Positions 31,581 through 44,289 of a stretch of 64,000 nt of DNA are shown piece after piece. The stretch lies in contig CACRXP010000393.1 in assembly GCA_902702965.1 (NCBI GenBank), forward strand, positions 57,908 through 121,907, given 5' to 3'. Position 1 is the stretch's first letter. Every line of letters begins with the position of its first letter. This DNA comes from Spirometra erinaceieuropaei. Taxonomy: Eukaryota; Platyhelminthes; Cestoda; Diphyllobothriidea; Diphyllobothriidae. A program made the translations under genes and the position numbers. The notes under the pieces are model-generated. The model saw only the letters and a program-made list of their open reading frames with translations. It made no database searches and had not been told where the DNA came from.

Positions 31581-33480
31581 CAGTTATTGACCTAACTCAT
31601 GAAATGTGTCGAAATTTACAAATGATTGCCAATCACTCGCAAAGCGACACTTTTTCATGAGTCGGATTTCTATGTTAATTAACTACAAGTTAAAGGAATC
31701 AAAGACCTAAAAGAATTATTCAAAGCAGTGCTGCGTTATTTAGAAATGCCGATTTATTTTGAAAGCGAAATATCCCAAAAACATCAGAAATGGCTCTAAT
31801 TAAGTAAAGTTCCTTTTTAAATGTGAAAAATGTATTATCATACCAAAACGTAGTAAATATGAAACAAGACATGAAATATCGTCTAATAACTGTGTTTTAG
31901 TATAGTTTACATCTAAATATCGTTTAATAAGTAATGTGATTTCATATATGACGGTTTATCAACTGCCTACATCCTGAGTGCAGGTTCCAAATCAGTTTTC
32001 CAGTGAGTCCTTCATTATTTTATTTGTTTGAGGCAAATGAGATGGGCTTCAACAAGAGAAGCTGGATTTCGCTTGATTTCACCGATGGGACTATCGTAGG
32101 ATCAAAGGTTTCCATAAGGTGACCTGCCACGAGGCCGGTCGTGCCTAATAAATTTAAATAGAACTGACAGACATGAGCATACACATACCATTTATGGAGA
32201 GATTATTCCTTTCGTTAAATTAATTTACACTTCTCATTCGTTTTGAATTACGTTGAGTTTCAAATCGGCCTCGAAATGTTGCGGAATACTGAATGATTTT
32301 CAGTGTTTGCACTTGATCGTCCATAAAGACAGATTATGAATTACCTGTCCGTTGAGAACCTTAAAATAAGTTTATTCTTGAAGGCATTTGCCGAATTAGT
32401 GAGTGTTCGGACGCTCCTTTTCTCGAAGACGGTCGTCTGGGCCACACGTGAAGACTCACTCAAACATGAAACATCATTTTCGAGAAAAATGACGACACAC
32501 AACGAAAGTCAGCAACGAATCTAGCTTTGATCAATGAAAAAACTTTCCTCTATAAGTTATCTCTTTAAGAAGTGCTTTAGTACTGCGCTCCGTTGACGGA
32601 TCTCTGTGTACGTTGCATTTTTGCTCGGTGAGGCCGAGCAAAAATTTGACACTTTTGGCCGTTTCTTTCGCGTTCCTGAGAATTACTAATATTTTTCTAC
32701 CGTGAACGTAAGAACGCGCCTTTCTTTATATATTGAGGCCATTTCCACTGTTTTTGCTCGCTTTTAGACAACGCTCTTCGATTATGAATGCAAGGCAGGA
32801 CGCCCATACAAACAATGATATTTTGTTGGAGCTATCAATATTTTGCTCTTTCTATTTCTGAATAAGATATGCTAAGAAGCTAAACTACACGACAAATAGT
32901 GGTTCATACGTTTGAAGCTGGAAATGACCATTCCGTGGTGGTCGTCTATGTGACATCAGGTAGAATTTTCCAAACGGCAAGAAATTTCAGCCTACTTAAA
33001 CGAATGAATCCCTATCTGCGTTATTACTGCGCTTTTGAACACCAAATCGCACAGATCTGCTAATTTGACATTTAAAAATTGATAAAACCTCCGGTTTTCT
33101 TAAAATAACCTTTGCTTTAGTAGGTTGATTAACATGGTTAATACCGGACTTAAAATAAAATTTCAAGTTCGGCCAAATCTGTTTATTAAAACTCTCGCGG
33201 GTAAATTACTATCCTTTCAATAAAAAGTCATTCAGATGGGTAACCTGAGTATAAGACATGTATTAGCATAGGAAATTGCACGAATATAATCAAACGTCCA
33301 TTTTAGCTAAAATTTACTGATATTTTACTTGATATGTTTACATAAACACAATTTCTGCAAAAGAAAAGGACATTTCATTGAGGGAAATTGATGCGCGAAC
33401 AAAATGCGCAACGTTTAGGGCGTCAAGAAATTCTCTCATTAGTTTCCGTTTTCAGATTTCATGAGATAGGTCACGTACTG
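31581..33480 (+). mobile_element. TA-target DNA transposon B1 (1.9 kb)
   Basis: A 1900-bp element flanked by TA (31579-31580 and 33481-33482). The left end is CAGTTATTGACCTAACTCAT. The right end, read inward, is CAGTACGTGACCTATCTCAT. The terminal similarity between its ends is only about 25-30 bp, unlike the A elements. The first 45 bp resemble the A-II terminus, including CTAACTCATGAAATGT and GAAATTT. No transposase frame is visible. A second full copy, reversed, lies at 38994-41830. Confidence 0.85.
32617..32645 (+). other. 12-bp hairpin inside transposon B1
   Basis: ATTTTTGCTCGG and CCGAGCAAAAAT form a perfect 12-bp stem with a 5-nt loop TGAGG. The corresponding place in B2 (about 39840-39860) is diverged and no longer pairs well. 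Confidence 0.6.
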
Positions 33481-33482
33481 TA

Positions 33483-36400
33483 TGGGCACTTCAGTATGTT
33501 GTAAAGACCAAATACGTATCTAGCAGCGGGCAAGAACTGTAGGCATTAATTGTACGTTTTTGTTACCTAAAATTAAATACTGGTCAAGCGTATGAATGGA
33601 CACGACAGGCTATGTGCGGAGTTGAAATTCGGGGTAAGTGGCGCAGGGGATATTAATCACGTGATCAAGCTGCTTGAATGGATTTACTTTTCTCTTCCGC
33701 TCGTGTGAACCGGTGATTTGCGCAATAGACGCCGTCCCGACGCGACCGGCGGCTCAAAATCTCGATTTTAGTTTACAGGATAACTCATCTCCACCTCGAC
33801 TTCATGGCCAGGTGTCTGCGTATTTCGTTCCCTGAACACAGCAACCAGAAATGGATTCGCAAATTTGGTTTCGTTAACAAAAGACATTCGTCTTGAGGTT
33901 TCACGTTGTCTTACAGCTACTATTTAGATTTCTGGGATAAAACAGTAAGAGGCAAGCACCTCCTCACTCAAGATGACTTGAATAAAAAATAGGAGGTTTG
34001 GAATCTTCCCGATTTCAGATAGATTTAATGAACATGGACGACATCAGAGGTCTTACGCACAAATCTAGCCCAGGAGTTGGCCAACATCCAAACAATATTG
34101 ATTTTGTCTTCCTGAATTTCGACAAAGCCTGGGTGTATTTTGTTATTCGAGAGACACTAGAGTGAATGATTTTTGCTGGTGCTGGATACAACGTGGGCTT
34201 TAAATGTGATGCCTGTTCTTCTTTGTCTTCGAATTGGGCTGCTATCTTATCCATGCACTAGGGCATCCGAAAAAGACCAATTTTGCTTGCTTTATTCTTA
34301 CTCATACGAACATTTCTGAATGCAAATAATCCAAGACAAGATGCAATAATGCATCACACTCCCGATGAGCTACTGATGTTTGACTACTAATGGGATGTGC
34401 AAACGTAAAATCTCCGTTACAGTGGGTAGTGGTATTTTAGAACTGAGCAAGACAAAAATCTGGAGAATTGACAGGAATGGCAGGCGGGTAATTGGGCGTC
34501 CCAGCACAAATCCGGATTTTTTCAAACTGTCATCTTGCCCTCCCAACTTCCTCTGAGTCGAGTAAAGTCATGTGGGGGATTTTTTGCCCGCCAACTAGGA
34601 GGTTGCCAATGTTCAAGCGCCGTTCAGTCAAACTGCGCTTCCAAGGCTGAACAGTCGGCTACACGGACGGACACTGCCACACTCATTAATACTGGTCAAC
34701 AGCTAAGACGAATCGAAACAGCACCTATTGGAAGCACGGTATACATGTTTCTGGACAATGAAACAGGAGGCATGCACACACAAACTGACCGGTTCAAGAA
34801 TTTAGCTTTCTTTTCTTCAAGGAGGCCCGGCCGATCGAGCTACCAGACTCTGGACTGAACGACTCTTATATTCGTTTCCTAGGATTGCAAAACCGATACT
34901 CGATAGCACGCAGCAGTCGCAGTGAGGATGCCGGACGTTCTTGTTCTCAACAGTCGACATCTGAGGCAGACAAGTGTTTTCCTAATATTGTTTATGGTCT
35001 GAAACACAAATAATGGACAATTTGGCAAAACAGGTCGATAAAAGATTTTTATGGAGACCGAATAGGATCAAGTATCCCGCGGAAAATAGTGGAAAGAAAT
35101 ATAGCTAAATAAAAAACAACTTTAGAACAAAGGACTCCGTGCCCGACAAAAGGGTAATAGTGAACGCACATTATGCAGTTAAGAATTTTGAATCTCGTGA
35201 GTAATTTGATGGCTATTAAAATAAAGAGCCTGTCAAAAACAAACGTTATTCTGTGATCTAACACAGCTCCAGATCGAAAATGCACACCAATCAACAGTTC
35301 TGGAAAGAGCGCAGGAGAGTTTTCAGGTCCAAAAACATGAGGATTTAATATGTTTTAGGATATAAATATGTACATAAAGGTAAGTATAAAGCGCGCGTTT
35401 ATATAAGAACTCATATGGAACTGAATGGCGGCAAATAAACTTCACTTGCTTAACATAGAGTCGTCGACCGAGTTGAAACTGAAAGGCAAAGAGAAACGTA
35501 TTATCACCGAAATGAAGACAAGGAAAATTGTAGATTTTCAGAAAGAAATATAAAAAATCTTTAAAAGACCGGAGATAGAGATATCATTAGATATCGGGGC
35601 ACCCCACCTCTTATAATTAACATCCAAGCCTTCCATAGAGCCCATGACATTCCTCACTTATCTAGTTTTCAACATAATTCTCTAAAAGTGTCACGCTTAA
35701 GAAACAAGTAATCAAGGAATTGTTGTTTAATCAAAAATAATACTCCTGAAATCTAATACTGCTCCAGATGGTCTAGATTTCAACTTTTGCATCCTCATTG
35801 AAGGGGCTCATTGTTGTAGACGGACAAGCTGAAATGCCTGAAACTCACGTTAGCGTGTTTTTGTCAGTTATAACTGAAGAAAGTGGAAAAGAACATTTAC
35901 GCCTACAATGCATTCAGTTGAAAAAATTTGAAGATTGAAAGGGATGAAGGATATCGTTACCAAAACCCAAAGAAAGACATAGGACCGTTTTACGGAAGAG
36001 AATTATGTAAACGTCAAACTTCGGACAAAATTAATTACGCCGTAGCCAGTTCAGTAAAAGGAGGGAAACAAAGAAGGTTGCTAAATGATGGCGTATGTGA
36101 AACGGTTGCAATATTAAGCTTCGTAAACGAAATTTGAGTTTGAACGTCCTAAGTTGATGTGCGCATACCACCGCAAATTGCTTATCCGGCCTCTAAAACA
36201 TACAGGCGGTCCGGATTACTCTATGACTGCAGAATTGATAACTTTGAAATCTTAGTCTTTTCAATATAAATTCGTCCCACGCAGTCTGTGGGCTGCATTT
36301 TGGTTTGTGAAGCACATCGTTGGTATTAAATTAAACGAGACTCCTCTGCTCACTGATTACCAAATTTCTGTTCTCATCTGTGTTTCCTACATGTACAATT

Positions 36401-37340
36401 TCAAATGAACGGACTCATCTGCAGAGAAAGCCATGCAGTAGACAAACGTCGCAGTTGGGGTAAAGTATCTTTGATCAGCTTATTGAAACGTCATAAAACT
36501 CTCATGTAAATGAACTCATGTAAAATTAGGCGAACCTACTGTCGACATTTTTATGACGCATTTACGGCAATAACTGAAAAACAGAATGCAAATGAATTCT
36601 TCCAGAAGTCAAATAACACGCGTGCGTCTGGGGTCATAGAAAATAATTAGTCTCGGTATCCATATATGGTCTTTGCAGTAAAAACAGATGCCCAGGTCAG
36701 ACAAAATGTCTTCAGCAAGCAAAATGCTTCTTATTATAGTATACTACACTTCGAATTTGCAGGCTTCCGACCTAAAAAATAACTCAGCGCGTTACCTCAC
36801 CATCAAAGAATGACGGATTTGCCATCGAATGCCCTAGAAATCGAGCTGCGCATGATAGAAAATCTCCTCTATGAGAACGGTCATTCGAAGTAATTTATTA
36901 CAAACAACCCAGTTAAACTCTCATAAAAACTAGACCTGTCTACAGTTGAAAAAGGCAACATAGTTGTATGACCATCACCTGAGGTAGACGCACCTATGTG
37001 GTAAGCCATTGAGACGACGGATGTCTGCAGTTATTGTTTGGACATCTCAAACTACTCCATTTAAGGCGGTTTCTTGGCGACAAGGGTAGAAGACTGTCTT
37101 AAACCGCTTTCGTGTGCGTTTACGTTTAACCTGTTCATGTCGAGGATTATGAGCGAATGCTATGCCATGAATCAGCAAACCATGGCCCTCGCAGCCTCTG
37201 GCACCTGGTACCCTGCCGATAGACGCGCTTGCGCTCACGCTGTAGGTAATGTGCATGGTTGTCCATTCACCCTCCGCTTTCTGACCCGTTTGCTTTTTGT
37301 TAGTAGAAATCCTGACCAAGTGCTTGTTATGGGCCAGGGG
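33483..37340. other. Unrecognised sequence
   Basis: I recognise no gene. A 107-codon frame at 34535-34858 has a Cys-containing, Ser/Thr-rich translation without a domain I can name. TTAGGCGAACCTACTGTC near 36530 resembles an A-element terminus but is isolated. Confidence 0.35.
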
Positions 37341-37345
37341 GTGTA

Positions 37346-37560
37346 GTGGCACACCTAGGTGCGGCACGGCCGTGCTAGCCACCTGCGCCTTCTCCAACCC
37401 TCCTTTGACTATGTCTCAATACCGGACCCAGGTGGGGGAAGAGGAGAGAGTGCTGTAGACGCTGCGCACGTCTACTCTTACTACAAACTAATTCACGCGA
37501 AAGTCACTGTGCCTACTCTCATCTGGCTGTAAAGCATAAGGCGGACATAGTCGGTCATGA
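37346..37560 (+). repeat. Repeat module R, copy 2
   Basis: Matches 55835-56065: GTGGCACACCTAGGTGC, GGACCCAGGTGGGGGAAGAG, GACGCTGCGCACGTCTACTC and ACTGTGCCTACTCTCATCTG. It stands alone, without zinc-finger or S sequences nearby. Confidence 0.6.
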
Positions 37561-37561
37561 C

Positions 37562-38990
37562 AACCGAGCTGTTATATCGGTCTGATGAGGCAATGCTTTT
37601 GTGGGTGAATAAAGGGAACATTCCGGTTCGTCTGAGAGGAAGTGATGTGCGGGCCCTGGATCACCTGGTTATCAGAGGGCATCCTGTGGACGCTGACGTA
37701 GCCAATTGAGTGTTCTATCAGGTGTTGCAATGACGTTGCTACAGTTTGCCCCCGGGGACGGCTCTTATCTCGTTCTGCCACTTGAAACTCTCCCCCGTTG
37801 TTCAGCCCCCACTTCCATCCCGCTACCAACGCCACCACCTATTGTGAGCCTATAACCTTTATCCCTCGTGAATTCTGTTAATCTACATTTTGCGAATGAG
37901 TTGATTTAGAAGTGAACGCTTTCCAAATTTGCCTTTAAGCAGCCGTCAGCTTGGTAGGCCAGTTAGTCTGCACTGGCGATCTGGTACTCACTATCAAAGC
38001 CAAATCACATGCCGCAACCGTTTGCTTATTAAAGAATCTACTGGACTAACTACCAGAACGGACTGTGCAGTCCCTGCTTATCACTTACTTTGGAACTGGA
38101 CTGTTTTCTAAATGGTATTTTCTATTTGGGTGTATCAGCGACGAGCAGAAAAGAGCATTGTAGATCATAACAGCTAATAATACTCATCACAAATTTGCGA
38201 AGCCCTTAGCTATGCTTTAAAAACGTCTCTTTTCTGTGGGTATGCCATAATGTTAGGTCAGAAACTAAAACCTGGGATGCTTTCATACGCTTGCACGCTG
38301 TCTTTGCATCAGAACATTGTGCACTCCTCAAAATGTGTTTACATAATGGGTTTAACTTTCCCGTAAAAACCATGCACTTTATTTCAATAGACTTCAACGA
38401 ATAATTTTCCAAATGGTCTTTGCAGAATATCAACTCTCTCAGGAATATCCTACTTAGAAGTAAAAAATACTGAATACCCTTGCTTGCTAAATTCATTGTG
38501 TCTAGTGCTTTTTGGATATAGCACCTGCGTTCGCATCTCACACAAACTGTTTGGATTAGGCGGCCTGCATCCCCTTGTGTGCACTTTTAAACATCTGCTT
38601 CTTTGTCTGTAAAAACGACGAGTGTCACCGCTGTCCGGCAGAACGCGCAATCTTGACGTGCAGGTGAGTTTGTTTATATTGAAGCAGGCTTCACGAATAA
38701 CTGGTTCCATTAACCCTGGTCCTTAGCTCCTACGCCTACCGGACTTCGTCCTGTGGGTGTCGGGTTCCACTTAAAGAGGAGTGCCATAAGGGCAAATTTT
38801 GAAGAATTTATTGCAGGTTGACTGTCAGTCCTGAGTGATGCGTATCACGTAAATGTCTTAAGCCAATTTCGATCCCTGTTTCTCCTGTTACTTGCAGTTC
38901 TTTTTGCTTAACCACTGGAAGCCAGCGAGGGTCCTAGTGAAGACATGTTGCTGACAAAGTCTCTTTCATTCCCTCTCCCTCCTTTGAAAC
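37562..38990. other. Unrecognised sequence
   Basis: I recognise no gene or repeat. Confidence 0.35.
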
Positions 38991-38993
38991 TTA

Positions 38994-41830
38994 CTGTATG
39001 TGACCTATCTCATGAAATCTGATAACAGAAATTAAAGCGAGAATTTCTGGACGCCTTTAACGATGCGCATTTTCTTCGGTCATCTACAGCCTTCGATGAA
39101 ATGTCCTTTTCTTGCGCAGAAAGTATGTTTACGTAATTACATTAAGCAAAATATCAGTGAATTTTTAGCGAATATGAACGGTGGAATATATTTTTGCAAT
39201 TTCCCATGCTACTACATGTCCTAGACTCCGGTTACGCATCTGGTCGACTTTTTCATTGAAAATATAGCAATTTACCGGCGAGAGTTTTAATAAACAGATT
39301 TAACCGAACTCAAAAATTTATTTTATGTCCGATCTTAACCGTGATAATCAACATGCTAACACAGGGTCTAAGTTAAGAAAACTAGAGGTTTTATCAATTT
39401 CTAAATGTCATGTTAGCAGATATGTGCGACTTGGTGCCCTAAAGTGCACTAATGACGCAAATAGAGATTCCTTCGATTAAATGGGCTAAAATTTTTTTCC
39501 GTTTGAAAAATTCTACCAAATGTCACATAAATGAGCACCACCGAATGGTCATTTCCAGTTTGGAACATATGAAACACTACTTGTCGCGTAGTTTAGCCTC
39601 TGTGCGTAACCTATTCAGAAATTGAACGAACAGAACACTAGTGGCTTCAGCAAACTCTCAGTATTTATATGGGCGCTCTGCCATGCATTCATGATCGAAG
39701 AACGGAGTTTAACAGCGAATAAAAACAGCAAAAATGGCCTCAATGTATAAAGGCATGTTCTTACGTTTATAGTAGAAGAATACTGGTATTGGTTAGGAAC
39801 GCGAAAGAAACGGCCAAAAGTGTTAAATAAGTACTAAGCCTCACCGTGCATAAACGTAAAGTACACAGAGATCCGTCAACGGAGTGAAGTAATAATGCAC
39901 TTCTTAAAGAGGTAACTTATTGTGGAAAGTTTTCTTATTAAGCGAAGGCATATTCGTTGCTGACTTTCGTTGTGGGTAGCCAAGTTTTTCGAAAATTAAG
40001 TTTGACATTTTAATGAATATTCACATGTGACCCAAAGGACCATCTTTGCGAAAAGGAGCGCCCAAGCACTCATTAATTCAGTAACTCCTTTCAAGAACAA
40101 TCATATTTTAAAGTTCTCAACAGACTGGTAATTCAGCATCTTTATGGATGATCGGTTGAAAACACCGAAAATCATGAAATTTTCAGCAAAATTTCGAGAC
40201 CGATCTGAAACTCAACGTTATCCAAAACGAAAAATAGTGTAAATTAATTTAACCGCAGGAATGTTTTCTCCATAAACACAAAATGGTATATTCACAATCA
40301 CGCCTGTCACTTCTGTTTTATTTTTTAGGCATCGACCGGCCTCACAGCATGTCACCTCATAAAAACGCTTGTTATTACCACGTCCCCATCGGTGAACTCA
40401 AGAAACATCCAGTTTCTCTAGTTGAACCCCATCTCAATTAACTAAATGGAGTCAAGAACAACGCGAATCCCTGGAAAACTGATTTGTAATCTACACTCAG
40501 AATTTAGGCAGTTGAAAAACTGTCATATATGAAATCACATTAATTAATAAACGATATTTAGATGTTAACTACACGGAAGCACCATTATTAGATGTTATTT
40601 TATTTTAACATTCATATTTACCACGTTTCCGATATGAAAATAATTCTATACAGTGGGTGACCGATCTCATGAAATGTTGGCCTAAATTCCAAAATGAACT
40701 TTCGGTTAGGAAGGATTGCTTAGGTAGGGTTATAATATTCATCTTTACGCGACAAAATTACATAATTCTTCGAACGTGCCAAGATGTCAGCTTTTGACTT
40801 TACTTCTTTTCGACCTCCTACAGAAGGCGCACTCGGCAAAAACTGGCTGCTTAAGTAGCATGCATTTTTCGCAGTGATTTTTGATGGTCTTATAAATTCA
40901 AATATTTTCTTTTGAAAACACCACATAAATACGCTTTCTTTTACTCGTTTGGTAGGGAGCCACGTTTTCTTCACATTTTATGTCCGAAAAAAGTATATTT
41001 AGGTCTCAAAATAGTTTTTTATTATGCGACCATTTACAACAATGTAGTGTCCATTCATGCAGCATCGTACCTCTCCGCTTGCCAATGCTTCTCAAAAAAC
41101 TTACAATGCAGACCGCATCCATTGCAAAATTTTATGAAGATCGTGTAACTTCTTTTTAAATACGTAGAGTAATATATGATTTTCCTTACGCGGAAAGCAT
41201 GCATCTTGTAGACTGAAATCGCTAAACGCTAATGCAATGGTTGATCAGGCTCAACATTATTTGCGAATTAAGAAACGTTTACAAAAGAATGGAATAAAAA
41301 AACGTATTTTCGTACGTGTTTTCTATAGAATATAGTTGAATTTATAAGACCAACAAAAGCAATGCGAAAAATGAATGTTACTTAAGTACTGATTCAGTAC
41401 CGAGAGCACCTTTTGTAGGATATTGAAAAAGGTAACTTCAAAAGCTGAGATCTTGGCAAGTTCGAAATATCATGGGATTATGCCGCTTGAAGATTGGTAT
41501 TATAATATTACTTAAGTAATCCTTCAAAATTAAAAGAACATTTTAGAATCAAGGCCAAAATTTCACAAGATCGGTCACGCACTGTACATCTAAAAACGAA
41601 GTTTACTAAATTAGAGCCATTTCTGAAGCTTTCGGGATATTGCGCATTTCTAACAAATCAGCATTCCTAAACAACGCAACACTGCCTTTTATACTTCTTT
41701 TATGTTTTTAATTCTTTTAAACTTGTACTAATTTAACATAGACTGTGGAGTCGTGAAATGATGTCGGTTTGCGAGTGGTTGGCAATCATTCGTAAATTTC
41801 GACACATTTCATGAGCTAGGGAACGCACTG
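38994..41830 (-). mobile_element. TA-target DNA transposon B2, reversed, with nested A4
   Basis: The reverse complement of B1 along its length, with shared blocks such as GGTGACCTATCTCAT-type ends, GGCCAAAAGTGT and GATCCGTCAACGGAG. The left edge CTGTATGTGACCTATCTCAT follows TA (38992-38993). The right edge finishes CGCACTG, followed by TC (a decayed TA). The span is 2837 bp. Subtracting A4 (934 bp) and one TA leaves 1901 bp, against 1900 bp for B1. Non-autonomous. Confidence 0.85.
40651..41584. mobile_element. TA-target DNA transposon A4 (subfamily A-I), nested in B2
   Basis: A 934-bp element flanked by intact TA (40649-40650 and 41585-41586). The left end is CAGTGGGTGACCGATCTCAT and the right end its complement with a few changes. 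Long inverted homology includes TTGGCAAG/CTTGCCAA-type and GCTTAAGTAG/CTTAAGTA blocks. It lies inside B2, so it inserted after B2 did. Confidence 0.85.
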
Positions 41831-41832
41831 TC

Positions 41833-43615
41833 GGCGTTATTCTGGTTTCTATACCAAAGGTTCGGCCGATTAGAAGATGCATTTTTCAGCACCACTATAT
41901 CCTTCTTTCTTGCTTGTAATTCGCCAGTAGGATGGGGAGTCAGCTGACGTAGCAACTGTACGTCGCAGTCTGTCAGCCATTCGGAGCAGTATCAGTAATC
42001 ATTGTAAAAACATACTGCACACAAACAGCGTAGCCTTTCTAGGCTTGAAAGAGAATCTTACCAGAAAGATGCGTGGACAGCTGTCGACGATACGTTCGAG
42101 CAGCTATGGTTTTTTAACGAATTGCGAAACAGGCATGCAGGTTCTTACCACTAGGGCAGCAGAGGCAACCCTAAAAGACAGTCTACTGACACCATAATGT
42201 GATGGAGTAAGGGAGATTGTGCTCGGGGAAGGAGTCAAAACTGGCTAGCGTATGTTTGCCTGAAATCAGTACATGTCTTGCCTAAAGTTTTCAAGTTATA
42301 AGCACTTATTACTTTCAATTCTTGAACTACAGTCCACAAAGAGATCACTACCTGCAGGTTTGACCGCGAAGCCTGAACGATTTTTATCCATCTAATCACC
42401 AGAGAGTTAATGATTCATTCACCAACGCCGCACCTTGCTTCTGCAGTCAGCTGGCTCAATCACCATTAGAATTACTGAATTCTGGTGGAGTCACTTTAGT
42501 ACTCTTCGCCTCGAGGCTGGCAAATTTAACGAGTAAATTGTTTAAGATAACACTGACGGTCCTGGCATTTAACATTTTATGTCAGCCTCGAAGTCGGAAT
42601 TAATAACAATTTCCTGACAAAATTCTTTAATATTTCGGAATTAAAGTCAACGGCCAATATTTATTGAGAACATTAAATACAGTAAGTTTAGTAAGATACT
42701 AAGGAATAGAATATTTAGCATTTACAGCAGGCTATTCCATTTTAGCAATCTCATGGCATTGAATGATAAAGCTGAGTAAGTTAACCTTAGGATGCAAAGC
42801 ATTCATAGAAGTATGCGGATCTTCGTCTATTCGTTTACATAAAAGTTGCAATCACATATTCCATATACTTCCTGTATGCTGTTGCGTAGTTCAATAATAA
42901 TGACAGATTTATTTTTAATGACCCATAGAAATGTCGCCCAACGTCGAACCGAGCTCTCTTGCCATTGCCACTTCCTCCTTTGCCGCGATGCCATCAAAAC
43001 GAATTTTAAGTTTCGGACGCATATTTTCAGTAAGCCGTGACACGTTTTAAATGTCAGACAAGCTTTAAATATACAAGTACGCAAAGTGTGCATTAGTTCA
43101 TTCACTGGCAAATTTATGACAGTCCTTGTTTATCCATAGAGACCATGTACCGGTTTGAAGCTGTAAGGTCACCAACTATCTCGGTAAGACGAAAGGTGCC
43201 GTTAGTGCATAGGTTGCCAGCTTAGCTCGAATGAATCCTGATTCCTCTGGCAGACCACTTTACTGCACATGCCAAGAGAATTAATTCCTGGCAGGATCGG
43301 TACCGATGGTACGACCATCTCGTGATTGTTTAGTAGTTCAGTAACTCGTGTCGCATTGCGATAAATTCTGCAGCAGGTGAACAGATGAAACTTCGCTGGC
43401 CTTTTACGGGATGACAAAAGGTCAAGCTTATGTCTTGGCTAAGGAGAAAATTGCCCGTTGAACCGGCTATAATCCGCAACTGGTACAAACAGCCAGTCCC
43501 TCGATTTCGTGGTAGCGTTCTAATGACTTTGGCTACGCAATACAACATTAGCTGGTCGTGCTGGCATTTAGCAAATCAGCATTTCTTGCTCAGGAGATGA
43601 ACTTGGTGTAGTCCT
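41833..43615. other. Unrecognised sequence
   Basis: I recognise no gene or repeat. Confidence 0.35.
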
Positions 43616-43667
43616 AATTGCATCCGCAGATGAGGGAAACTAGTAACAGCGGGTAGCCGATACAGGA

Positions 43668-43716
43668 GTTTTATTAACGTGACGTTCCGGATTTACACTC
43701 AAACAGTTACAGATAA
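43668..43716 (-). ncRNA. Decayed hammerhead-like block upstream of a PLE relic
   Basis: The minus strand reads CTGTAACTG (43704-43712), a stem-II-like GTTTGAGTGTAAATCC, then GGAACGTC (43681-43688) and ACGTTAATAAAAC. The order and spacing match P2 ribozyme copies, but both core halves are altered. It lies antisense to, and about 100 bp upstream of, the PLE N-terminal relic. Confidence 0.35.
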
Positions 43717-43779
43717 GGATGAGAGGGCACATGAAGTGCAGTATTTGTAAAACGGCAAACAAACGTTTTTGAAGAGGAT

Positions 43780-44284
43780 GGCCGAGTGAATCCGCGAACA
43801 GAGGGCGATACCAAAAGCAAAATTGGAGGGAAAGTTCCTTAAACTGTCCGGCCCCACGTCATTCTAATATGGCAAATAGATCCACGGTGTGTCGTCAAAG
43901 GAACTGACGGAGGAACAGATGCAGTTGTTAAGACGTGAGGCCTCAGTTAACACATCTGATGCAAACAAGATCATACGACGGTGTTAAGCCTCAGACGGAG
44001 GAGAGAGACAAGCGAAGAAACCCATCCGACATCAATCGTTTCCTCGTCGCATGGCTTATAGGCCACCCGAAGTGCTTCTCAAGGTTGGACCTGGTACACT
44101 AGGTCATCCAGGGGTCCCTATCGCGACTCTAGATAAGGGACATTCCACCTTCTCACTGGACGCAGCAGACTGCCCTCGAAAGGCCGAAAGTATGTTGGAG
44201 GATAGCCAGTTCTCTGTCCGAGCAAATCCAACCGCCTATAAGACTGACACGCAAAATCAATGTCGCGCTGTTCACGATTTTTAA
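43780..44284 (+). pseudogene. Penelope-like element N-terminal relic
   Basis: Frame 2 carries segments found upstream of the RT core in PLE proteins. These are SKELTEEQMQLLRREASVNT (about 43895), then AYRPPEVLLKVGPGTL (about 44054), and VPIATLDKGHSTFSLDAADC (about 44117) with KAESMLED. The LDKGHSTFSLD block corresponds to the conserved PADKGRSTVVLD of the family. At least one in-frame stop (near 43985) and poor matches between blocks show decay. Nothing after 44284 resembles the RT core, so the copy is truncated. I cannot tell whether it belongs to the P1 or P2 family. Confidence 0.65.
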
Positions 44285-44289
44285 GTCAG

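Noticed and set aside
36515..36545. TTAGGCGAACCTACTGTC as an A-type right end
   Set aside because: Only about 15 bp of imperfect similarity, not followed by TA, with no partner end ~1 kb upstream.
37576..37625. CTGATGAG near 37580 as a hammerhead core
   Set aside because: No GAAA at stem-II distance and no NUH site; a 7-mer match alone is expected by chance.
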